Shown here one piece after another: positions 1-6,700 of a stretch of DNA of 7,360 bases. The notes under the pieces were generated by a model that was not told the origin of the DNA, did not search any database, and saw only the letters and a program-made list of their open reading frames with translations. The position numbers were made by a program, and so were the translations under genes. Source of the stretch: Saprospiraceae bacterium (GTDB lineage: Bacteria > Bacteroidota > Bacteroidia > Chitinophagales > Saprospiraceae). Location of the stretch: assembly GCA_004297645.1 (NCBI GenBank), contig SCUG01000403.1, forward strand, positions 1 to 7,360, written 5' to 3'. Position 1 is the stretch's first letter. Each line of letters starts with the position of its first letter.

Positions 1-51
1 AAAATTTCCTCCATCCCGCAATCCCTGCATCTCATCTTTCAATCCTTTTTT

Positions 52-735
52 ATGAAATTCATCATCATTGGCATGGGCAACTTCGGAGCCTCGCTGGCCA
101 TCAAGCTCACTGAAATGGGCCATGAAGTTATCGGCGTGGACAAAAGAAGCGATAAAATAGAAGCAGTAAAAGACAGCATCACCTTTGCTATCATCCTCGA
201 TTCGACGAATCAATTAGCCGTCAAGAATCTGCCCGTCGAGGAATCAGACGTGGTTATCGTGGCCATCGGGGAAGACGAAGGCAGCTCCATCCTCACCACC
301 GCCCTCATTAAGCAAAATAAACCCAAAAGGCTCATTAGCCGGGCCATCTCGGTGCTGCATCACAGTGTGTTGGAGACAATGGGCGTGGATGAAATAGCCC
401 ACCCGGAAGAGGAAGCTGCCTACCGTTTAGCCAAACGCCTCGATATGCACCTGATGATTGACTCCATTGACATTTCTGATAAACACTCTATTTCTGAAGT
501 GACGGTACCGAAAGAATTGATTGGGAAAAGTGTGCTTGAATGCAATTTCCGCGAACAATACTCTATGAACATCATCACCATTATCCGAAAAAAGAAGAGG
601 AAAAATATTCTTGGCGTTACTACTGAGGTGAGGGATGCCATCGGAATCGTCACACCAGACACCATACTACAGGAAAATGATTTGCTGATTGTGTTTTCTA
701 ATAAGGAGGATTTGCACAAGTTTCTGGGCAAGTGA
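52..735 (+). CDS. TrkA/KtrA-type potassium uptake regulatory subunit (RCK_N + RCK_C)
   Basis: This is a 227-residue cytoplasmic regulatory subunit of a Trk/Ktr potassium uptake system. Proteins of this family form rings under a TrkH/KtrB membrane pore and gate it in response to nucleotides. The N-terminal Rossmann (RCK_N) domain covers about residues 1-130. It has the dinucleotide motif G7-M-G9-N-F-G12 after the first beta strand and an acidic D30 at the end of strand 2, where the adenosine ribose usually binds. The stretch HPEEEAAYRLAKRL (117-130) is the typical helix before the RCK_C domain, which covers about 138-227 and contains the usual NDLLIVF strand near the end. One RCK pair in about 220 residues matches KtrA-like proteins rather than the double-length enterobacterial TrkA. 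The ATG at 52 follows a T-rich stretch and puts the Rossmann strand at the very N-terminus, so the start is secure. The pore gene is not in the window and may lie upstream. Family assignment is firm; ligand and partner are inferred. Confidence 0.93.
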   Translation: MKFIIIGMGNFGASLAIKLTEMGHEVIGVDKRSDKIEAVKDSITFAIILDSTNQLAVKNLPVEESDVVIVAIGEDEGSSILTTALIKQNKPKRLISRAISVLHHSVLETMGVDEIAHPEEEAAYRLAKRLDMHLMIDSIDISDKHSISEVTVPKELIGKSVLECNFREQYSMNIITIIRKKKRKNILGVTTEVRDAIGIVTPDTILQENDLLIVFSNKEDLHKFLGK

Positions 736-763
736 TAAGTACTTCTTCCGGTGAAACCAAATA

Positions 764-785
764 TTCTTTACAGCTTCTTTACAGC
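764..785. repeat. Perfect 11-bp tandem direct repeat (2 copies)
   Basis: The unit TTCTTTACAGC occurs twice head to tail (764-774 and 775-785) with no mismatch. It presents the hexamer TTTACA at 767-772 and 778-783 with a 5-bp spacer, one helical turn apart. OmpR/PhoB-family response regulators bind direct repeats with this period, but the site lies between two convergent genes with no obvious promoter to control, so function is doubtful. Confidence 0.75.
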
Positions 786-815
786 AAACGGAGTAAGTAC
801 TGGGATGAACTTTTC

Positions 816-848
816 ATTGCCTGGCCTTGCTGAGGGCAATTATTTTCT
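816..848 (+). terminator. Candidate intrinsic terminator of the TrkA-type gene
   Basis: ATTGCC (816-821) pairs with GGCAAT (835-840) around a 13-nt loop, followed directly by TATTTTCT. It lies about 80 nt after the stop codon of the plus-strand gene and just before the end of the convergent Uma2 gene. The stem is short and the T tract is interrupted, so this is a moderate prediction. Confidence 0.4.
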
Positions 849-877
849 AAAGTGCCTCTGCCACTCAACACTTGCAA

Positions 878-1519
878 CTACTGGACAGGCTTCGCAAAGT
901 CAATTTTCCGGTAAAGGTCTTTCAGCAAAACCGGCTTCCCCTCCACCAAAAATGCCTGCTCCATTTTATCGTAATCCACATTTTCCCAGCGTTCGGAATT
1001 GTCCATCCTCGTGTAAACGGAAACAAAGGGGCGGCTTTGCTCCACGTAAATAATCTGCTGTACGGAAGGAAATTTTTTGTACACCGGCAGTTTTTCGTTC
1101 CAGTCCCGTTCCCGCGTGCTGGGCGACAGCACTTCAAAAACGATGCGGGGGTTCAGGTTGGCGGTCAGGCCTTCGCGGAGGGTATGTTCGACGGGCTTGC
1201 CTTTTACCACATGGGCATCGGGGGCGTAGTCAGCTTTAAATTCTTTGCTGAAAACGTGGCGGTTGCTGCTAAGGATTAGCAAGTTATCATCATCTTGAAA
1301 ATAACGTCCAAGCGCAATGATGATGTTTGAAACAATTGCTTCATGCGGGTTGGTAGCAATGCTCATAAGTATGATGTGTTGGTTTTCGTACTCGATTTGA
1401 TACTCGCACTCTTGGAGCAAATCCACGTACTCCACCCAGCTTGCCGGCAGGCGCACGATGCCAGGGCCTAATTCGAGCCGCTCTTGCAGCGTGCCGGGAA
1501 ATTTGGTTTCGACCGTCAT
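878..1519 (-). CDS. Uma2 family (DUF820) PD-(D/E)XK-like endonuclease-fold protein
   Basis: The 213-residue product matches the Uma2/DUF820 family, which has a restriction-endonuclease-like fold. Visible family signatures are an acidic strand around E43-E45, H59 in the helix after it, P100-D101 (the PD motif), and FEVLSPST (128-135) with the second acidic residue E129. The segment ERDWNEKLPVYKKF (137-150) has the typical D/K/Y spacing before the hydrophobic strand QQIIYVEQ (154-161). The canonical lysine two residues after the Glu is absent (the strand reads E-V-L), as is usual in this family; K143 in the next helix is a possible substitute. The family is abundant in cyanobacteria, Chloroflexota and Bacteroidota, often in many copies, and its cellular role is unsettled. 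The ATG at 1519 is preceded by an A-rich stretch with no Shine-Dalgarno. It stands alone, convergent with the TrkA-type gene and divergent from the membrane protein gene. Length is near the family norm (about 180-220), so it looks intact. Confidence 0.9.
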   Translation of the reverse strand: MTVETKFPGTLQERLELGPGIVRLPASWVEYVDLLQECEYQIEYENQHIILMSIATNPHEAIVSNIIIALGRYFQDDDNLLILSSNRHVFSKEFKADYAPDAHVVKGKPVEHTLREGLTANLNPRIVFEVLSPSTRERDWNEKLPVYKKFPSVQQIIYVEQSRPFVSVYTRMDNSERWENVDYDKMEQAFLVEGKPVLLKDLYRKIDFAKPVQ

Positions 1520-1560
1520 AAGCGTTACTTTTTGATTTTTACAAACTTCCGCAAAAACAG

Positions 1561-1583
1561 CCGTTCACACAAGAACGGTGTGA
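1561..1583. repeat. Two overlapping, mutually exclusive short inverted repeats
   Basis: CCGTTC (1561-1566) pairs with GAACGG (1573-1578) around 6 nt. TCACAC (1565-1570) pairs with GTGTGA (1578-1583) around 7 nt. The two stems share bases, so only one can form fully. The element lies 42-64 bp upstream of the Uma2 start codon, where it could be in the leader or promoter region of that gene. No promoter consensus is clear here. Confidence 0.5.
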
Positions 1584-1644
1584 GAAACTAATGTCGTAGA
1601 TTTTGAATGGCAGAGGATGGAAAACACATGCCTGGCCTCCGCGA

Positions 1645-1688
1645 GTCTGCGCTGTTTACCGGGCGCCGGGACATGAAGCTTCGCAGAC
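1645..1688. repeat. Inverted repeat with 7-bp arms in the divergent spacer
   Basis: GTCTGCG (1645-1651) and CGCAGAC (1682-1688) are exact reverse complements separated by 30 bp. The interval contains the palindrome GGCGCC (1662-1667). The function is not recognisable. Confidence 0.5.
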
Positions 1689-1697
1689 AAAACCCAG

Positions 1698-1716
1698 TTT
1701 TGGGGGCGGCCCAAAA
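1698..1716. repeat. Compact hairpin, 7-bp perfect stem and 5-nt loop
   Basis: TTTTGGG (1698-1704) and CCCAAAA (1710-1716) are exact reverse complements around GGCGG. The plus strand continues in A residues, and the minus strand continues in CTGGGTTTTG, so neither orientation is a standard intrinsic terminator. Confidence 0.55.
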
Positions 1717-1720
1717 AAGA

Positions 1721-1764
1721 AAATCCCGAATTCTCAGCGACCTGCAAATCCGGGATTTCTCCCG
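1721..1764. repeat. Inverted repeat with an alternative downstream partner
   Basis: AAATCCCG (1721-1728) is the exact reverse complement of CGGGATTT (1751-1758), separated by 22 bp that contain GAATTC. The CGGG at 1751-1754 can instead pair with CCCG at 1761-1764 around a 6-nt loop, so two competing folds exist. The element sits 30 bp upstream of the -7 box proposed for the membrane protein gene. It could be part of a longer leader, an operator, or a dispersed repeat. Confidence 0.5.
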
Positions 1765-1793
1765 TTCATTTTATCACTTTCCTTGATTTTCAA

Positions 1794-1801
1794 TAGTTTT
1801 G
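1794..1801 (+). promoter_or_regulatory. Candidate Bacteroidota -7 promoter box (TAGTTTTG)
   Basis: TAGTTTTG matches the Bacteroidota -7 consensus TAnnTTTG at every fixed position. It lies 25 bp before the ATG at 1827, implying a leader of about 20 nt. No TTG is found at the usual -33 distance; the nearest, at 1783-1785, is too close. A match this short in an AT-rich stretch can occur by chance. Confidence 0.4.
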
Positions 1802-1826
1802 GCAGCGACAAACCGAACTATACCCA

Positions 1827-3461
1827 ATGAACGGACTGCCTGGAATCCGCTTTAATAAATATGCTAACTGGTTCTTTCCTGCCATCGCTTTGGCAGCCAT
1901 TATGGTAGTCAATCCCTTCGGAAATTTCCCTCTGAACGACGATTGGCAGTATGCTTTCCCCGTCAAAAGCTGGGTGGAAGAAGGTGAAATGAAGTTCACG
2001 GGTGTTTTTGCCCCTAATATTTTGCTACAGGTAGCATGGGGCCGCCTGTTCTGTTTGCTATTGGGCGGCTTCGACTTTAGCTGGCTCAGGCTTTCTACGC
2101 TGGCAGCAGCAGCGGTTGCAATTCTTGTCTTCGCCAAGCTGTGTAAAAGGGCCGGTCATGGCCAGGGAACGAGCCATTTTGCCGCCGGCTCGCTCGGCTT
2201 CAACCCTCTTTTTTTCTCCCTCGCCTTCACTTTTATGACGGACATTCCATTCTTAGCACTTTGCCTGCTCAGCCTTCTTTCTTTCCATCATTACCTTGAA
2301 AACCACAAAATCGCCTGGCTGGCTGCTGCCTGCCTTTGGGCCGTGGCAGGTTTTTACATCCGGCAACCCGGCATCATCCTGCTGCCTGCCTATGCCGTTT
2401 TCCTTTTGCCTCAAGAGCGTTTTACAAGGCTTGCCTGGCTCAAATTTTTTGCAGTGCTTGCCTTGGCCGCTCTTGTTTTTTTGAGCCTTGAAAAATGGAT
2501 AAAACCAGCCCTTGGCATCGGCAAGAATTACGTACCAGTGAGTGAAATTTACTTGAAAGCAATCGTTGAGACTCCACTCCTCACGGTACTGGAGTGGTTG
2601 AAAAAAGCCGTTAAAACCTTCGTTTACTTCGGGTTTTTCAGCTTGCCATTTTTACCTTTTTTGTGGAAGAAAATGAAGGGTCATGGCCTGTTATCCAAAA
2701 AAATCTGGGCCTTCTCGCTGGCGGCAAACCTGCTCCTGCTTTTGTATTTGGTGAAGATTGACAAAGTATTCCCCTTTGGCGGAAACATCCTTTTCAATTT
2801 CGGTTTGGGGCCTGAACTATTAGTTGACGTTTATACGCTCGGCCTGCCCAACACCCCCAAATTACCAGAATGGGTGCTGCTGCTGACCAATTATTTCAGC
2901 CAGTTGTCAGCTACTTTTCTGCTACTGTTGATCATCAAAGGATTCGCAGCTTTGAGCCTGCCTGACCGGCGGTTCACTTGTTTGCTCTTGCTTGTCAATG
3001 CCATTTATCTGCCCCTATTATCTATTACCAGCTTTTTCGACAGGTACCTGTTGCTGCCCATCGCTTCTTTTTTTTGGGTGTTATCGCTGTTTACCTCGCC
3101 ATCAGGTTGGAGATTCCCCAGCTTAAAATGGCTCCCTTTCTGCCTCATCTCTTTGTTCAGCCTTTTGGCCACGAAAGATTACCTGAGTTGGAACAGGGCA
3201 AAGTTCCAAGCCTTTGAATATCTTCTTTCACAGGGCGCCAGTATCCATGAAATGGACGCAGGCTATGAGTACAACGGCCTTTACAACTACCACTCTGGTG
3301 GGCAGACAGAAAAAGAAGGCCGCTCATGGTGGTGGGTAAATGACGGCCACTGGCTGATTGCTTTTGGCCCGGCTCCAGGTTATGAGCCAGTGAAAGAGTT
3401 TCCTTACTTCAGGTGGTTATTTTTAAAAAAAGACGCCATACTCGTTTTGAAAAAAACTTGA
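1827..3461 (+). CDS. Multi-span membrane protein, GT-C/GT39-like glycosyltransferase candidate
   Basis: The 544-residue product is an integral membrane protein with roughly ten hydrophobic segments (for example about 15-30, 90-104, 125-152, 163-195, 203-220, 265-280, 292-309, 349-373, 383-402 and 407-422). The layout resembles GT-C fold glycosyltransferases of the GT39/PMT/ArnT type, which move sugars from polyprenyl-phosphate carriers to lipids or proteins on the outer face of the inner membrane. Supporting signs are the acidic pair D38-D39 in NDDWQY, in the first external loop where the catalytic Asp sits; FMTDIPF (136-142), with D139 in the position of a second conserved acidic residue; YIRQPG (177-182); and FDRYLLLP (404-411). 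The C-terminal part after about 450 is soluble and contains AGYEYNG (478-484). The ATG at 1827 is the first start after an in-frame TAG at 1794. No neighbour points to a donor or acceptor, so substrate is unknown. Assignment rests on topology and motifs, not strong overall similarity that I could verify. Confidence 0.65.
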   Translation: MNGLPGIRFNKYANWFFPAIALAAIMVVNPFGNFPLNDDWQYAFPVKSWVEEGEMKFTGVFAPNILLQVAWGRLFCLLLGGFDFSWLRLSTLAAAAVAILVFAKLCKRAGHGQGTSHFAAGSLGFNPLFFSLAFTFMTDIPFLALCLLSLLSFHHYLENHKIAWLAAACLWAVAGFYIRQPGIILLPAYAVFLLPQERFTRLAWLKFFAVLALAALVFLSLEKWIKPALGIGKNYVPVSEIYLKAIVETPLLTVLEWLKKAVKTFVYFGFFSLPFLPFLWKKMKGHGLLSKKIWAFSLAANLLLLLYLVKIDKVFPFGGNILFNFGLGPELLVDVYTLGLPNTPKLPEWVLLLTNYFSQLSATFLLLLIIKGFAALSLPDRRFTCLLLLVNAIYLPLLSITSFFDRYLLLPIASFFWVLSLFTSPSGWRFPSLKWLPFCLISLFSLLATKDYLSWNRAKFQAFEYLLSQGASIHEMDAGYEYNGLYNYHSGGQTEKEGRSWWWVNDGHWLIAFGPAPGYEPVKEFPYFRWLFLKKDAILVLKKT

Positions 3462-3513
3462 CGCTATTCACTTCCGGACAACTTGCGTCTGCCACCGTAC
3501 ATCCCGAAAAGGA

Positions 3514-3534
3514 AAAATCGAGAGATTTTATTTT
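3514..3534 (+). terminator. Weak terminator-like hairpin after the membrane protein gene
   Basis: AAAATC (3514-3519) pairs with GATTTT (3524-3529) around GAGA, a GNRA-type tetraloop, and is followed by ATTTT. It lies 53 nt after the stop. The stem has only one G-C pair, so termination here is uncertain; it may be a transcript-end structure or chance. Confidence 0.25.
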
Positions 3535-3570
3535 AAAGAAATTGGTGACTGCTTAGCACCCTGGCACACA

Positions 3571-3591
3571 CACCCCTGACCCCTGAAGGGG
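3571..3591. repeat. REP-like GC-rich palindromic repeat, copy 1
   Basis: CACCCCTGACCCC is followed by TGAA and GGGG, so CCCC (3580-3583) and GGGG (3588-3591) form a small hairpin with a 4-nt loop. The same unit, with 2 mismatches in 21 positions, recurs at 7339-7359 in the same orientation. C-rich/G-rich elements of this general kind are scattered between genes in many Bacteroidota genomes, so this is probably a dispersed extragenic repeat. Confidence 0.65.
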
Positions 3592-3745
3592 AACCATAAA
3601 CGCACATCTTAGCGGACTTTTCACAGTACCTTTTGCAATAGTAAGTAGCTACGAATTTCAACTACTGAAACCAACTGGCGCCGTCATTGTATTGAAGCCG
3701 TTGCGCCACATTGAGAGTGCCCAATTCATATAATTTGTTCATTTT

Positions 3746-3773
3746 AAAAAGCCTCAGCGGCAGTCCGCCGCCG
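3746..3773 (-). terminator. Intrinsic terminator of the T9SS-exported protein gene
   Basis: Read on the minus strand, a 7-bp GC-rich stem is formed by 3773-3767 and 3761-3755 (CGGCGGC with GCCGCTG, one G-U pair) around the loop GGACT. Four bases later comes TTTTT (3750-3746). The stem begins 9 nt after the TGA stop of the minus-strand gene, which fits termination of that transcript. Confidence 0.55.
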
Positions 3774-3782
3774 ATTTTCCCA

Positions 3783-6700
3783 TCAAATCTTTACCACGCG
3801 GAGGGCTTTGCCCATACTGCCATCCACCATCAAACGGACGAAGTAGATGCCGCTTTGCTGAATCTCCCGGCCCAAGGTCACGGTGCCGTTTGCCACATTG
3901 AGTTCATAGCTGGCGATTTGCTCACCGGGCACATTGAACACCAGCAGACGGGCATCGCTGAAATTGTTGCGCAGCTCGTAATTCACCAACACTTCTTCCC
4001 GGAAAGGATTGGGGGAAGCGGTCAGCACGTATGTACTCTCGTCGAGATCGTTGGTGGCCGTCAGTTCGATGACGACGGTTTGGGTGCTCACGCTGAAACC
4101 GCAGCCGTTGGTGGCGCTCAGGGTCACTTCGTAGCTGCCGTTGCCACCATAAGAGTACACCGGATTGGCTTGTGTACTCATAGAGCCGTCGCCGAAATTC
4201 CACTCGTAAGAGGTCGCGTCCTGCGAGGTATTGGTGAAGGTTACTTCGCCTTCATTTATGGCAAAAGTGAAACCAACGGTTGGTACATTGCCTACCTGTA
4301 TGAATTGGCTTTGAATGACCTGGCTGGAGCCGGCTGCATTCGATGCGGTGAGTTGCACGCTGTAAGTGCCCGCTTCATGGTAGGTCACGGCGGGGTTCTG
4401 CTCGCCCGACGTGGCAGGTGTGCCGCCGGGAAAACTCCACGACCAGGTGTCCGGCGCACCGCCCGACAGGTCGGTGAACTGCACCTCGAAGGGCACGCAG
4501 CCCGCCGTTGCGTCAGCAGTAAACAGCGCCGTGGGAGGCACGGCCAACACCTGTACGACGACAGTGGCAGTTGAACTGCCGCAATCGTTGGTGGCGGTCA
4601 GTATCACGGTGTATTGCCCGGTGGCTCCGTAAGTATAAGTTGGGCTTTGCTCCGTGCTGGTGCCAGTGCCATCGCCGAAGTCCCACGCATAGGTGCCACC
4701 GCCGGTGGAGGTATTGGTAAAATCTATGGTGGCGCCGTTGGCATTGCTGCTAAAACTGGCCACGGGTGCAGCATTTACGGTGATGAAATTCGGGCGGTCA
4801 ATGGTGTAGGTATTGCCGTCATTGGTAACCACCGTGAGGCTCACGGAGTATGTGCCGGGAGCATCGAAAGTTACCGGCGGGTTTTGCAAGTTAGAAGTGG
4901 CAGGTGTGCCCCCCTCGAAAGTCCAGGCCCAGGTGGCGGTGGAATCAGAGGGGTCGGAAAAATTGACGATGAAAGGCTCGCAACCTTCGGTGGCGGAAGC
5001 CTGAAACGCCGGGTAGGGCGAAGTATCTTCGACGCGGAAGGCATCTACAGCCGCTTCCACGAGATGGCCGGAGCTTGCCAGGTCGCTCGTTTCAAAAATC
5101 ACCTGCATGTTGTTGGTGAGGGCAATGAGGCCCGTCAGGTCGAATTCCGAGACGGGGTTCCAGGCGCTATTGGATTGGGTGATGGTTTCCAAAACCACCT
5201 CATCCGTGCCGTTGGTGATGCGCACCTGGAGGGCATCGTCGGGGTTGCCATTGCCGCCATCGTTGAAAAACCAGGTGGAATAGCTGAGCTTCGGCTGGTT
5301 GTAATTGCTCAAATCCATGACAGGGGAAAACAGCGTTACCACGCCGTTGTCCACGTCGTCGGTGCCGGCGCCACCGCCGCCGTTGCCGGTCACGTAGCAC
5401 TGGTTGCCAAGGTCGCCGTCCACATCGGTATCCGTGTTGGAAGGAGCACCGTTAAAATCCGTTCCAACAGGCTCGCCGCGCACCCACCAGCCGGTGCTGG
5501 CGGTGTGGGTTTCCGTCCAGCCCAGGTCGAGGATAAAGTCGTCCTGATAGCCTTTGTCGAGGGTGATGACCACGGGTTGCGGCGTGTTGCCATTCACTAC
5601 GAAGTTTTCAATGACCTCGTGCAGGTAGCCCCAGGCGCCGGCGTATAGCGTGTATTCGCCACCGAAAACTCCGGGAAAAGTGAAATTGCCGGAGGCATCG
5701 GAAGTAGTGGAAAATTCGCCGTTGGCGCTGCTCAACACCACCTGCGCTCCCGCCACGGGTGTGCCGCCAGCGGTTTTAACCGTTTGGCCAGTGATGGCAA
5801 ATGAAGAAATCGGGACGAGCTGGACGTCGAGGATGGTGAGCACGCCATTTTCCAAAGTAGCTGACACGGTTTTAGGAAAAAATCCGGCAGCCGAAAACAC
5901 CACATCGAAAGTGCCGGGGATGGCCTGGCCTGTTTGGTAGCCACCATTCGTGGCAGTGGATGCCTGGTTGGCCTGCGTGCTTTCGATATGTACGGCTGCG
6001 CCGAAAATGGGCAGACCCGTCGCCGCGCTGGTCACGGTGCCTTCGAGCCAGCAAGCTCGTACGTAATCTACGTCGAAAACGAAAAGACCGTTGGTCATGT
6101 CGGAAGCAATCACGATGCCGGAGGCAAAATAAGGAAAGACGCCCCAGACGCCGTTGAAGCCGCTGCCGCCGATGAAAGTGTCGAAATTGCCTACCTCGAT
6201 GAGGTTGGACGGGCGGGCGCCGTCAATGATAATGCAGCCGTTGGTATAATAGGCCGTGATGACCCAGTTGTTCCATACATGTACGTTGTGAGGAATCACG
6301 TTTTGCCCCATGGTGGAAATGGACTGGAATTGGTCGAGCTCGACGATGTTGTCCAAGTTCGATATGTCGTAAGAAGTGACGGGAGCGTCGGAAACCTCAT
6401 CTGTGGTGAAAAGAACGTCGCCGGCGTCGTTGAGCCAGGTGTTGTGCGTAAAATTGGCGGGTGTTTGTTGAGTAGCCAGCAAAACAGGATTGGCTTTGTC
6501 CGTTATGTCGAATGCTGAAAAATGACCTTCGTAGATATTGGAATTGAAAAGAAAGTTCCCCCTCGAGTAGCAATCATGAACGTATTCCGAAGGGCCTTTC
6601 CCCACGTAAGTCGGGTTGAGCGGGTCCGGGTTCAGGTCAGCAATGATGACACCACCGCCATTCAGGTTTGAACCGTTGATGTACAAATAACCGGACTCGT

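Larger units (their letters stand above)
3462..3782. other. Convergent intergenic spacer with no gene
   Basis: These 321 bp separate the ends of two convergent genes. They hold a weak AT-rich hairpin, a REP-like GC-rich palindrome and a terminator for the minus-strand gene, each listed separately. There is also an inverted repeat TGGCGC (3676-3681) / GCGCCA (3703-3708) with a 21-bp interval. I see no credible coding frame or recognisable RNA. Confidence 0.7.

Noticed and set aside
1..51. Possible end of an upstream TrkH/KtrB pore gene
   Set aside because: The 51 bases before the first gene show no recognisable C-terminal coding sequence or motif, so the presence of a partner gene cannot be claimed from the window.
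751..1279. Plus-strand open frames (751-1053 and 872-1279) over the end of the Uma2 gene
   Set aside because: They are antisense to a well-supported Uma2 protein and their translations resemble no family.
1565..1830. Small open frames in the divergent spacer (60 codons on minus at 1565-1747; 75 codons on plus at 1603-1830)
   Set aside because: They run through the inverted repeats, have low-complexity basic translations and no clear start signals. They overlap each other, and the plus one overlaps the membrane protein start. A dispersed non-coding repeat is a better explanation.
3676..3708. Inverted repeat TGGCGC/GCGCCA with a 21-bp interval
   Set aside because: Arms of six bases with a long loop and no flanking T tract are common by chance; no function could be supported.
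3711..6518. Long plus-strand open frames (287, 344 and 194 codons at 3711-4574, 4614-5648 and 5934-6518) opposite the T9SS gene
   Set aside because: All three share one register with the minus-strand codons, so their stops would need TTA, CTA or TCA codons in the real gene, which uses these rarely. The translations show no domains, and the minus-strand gene has clear domains end to end.
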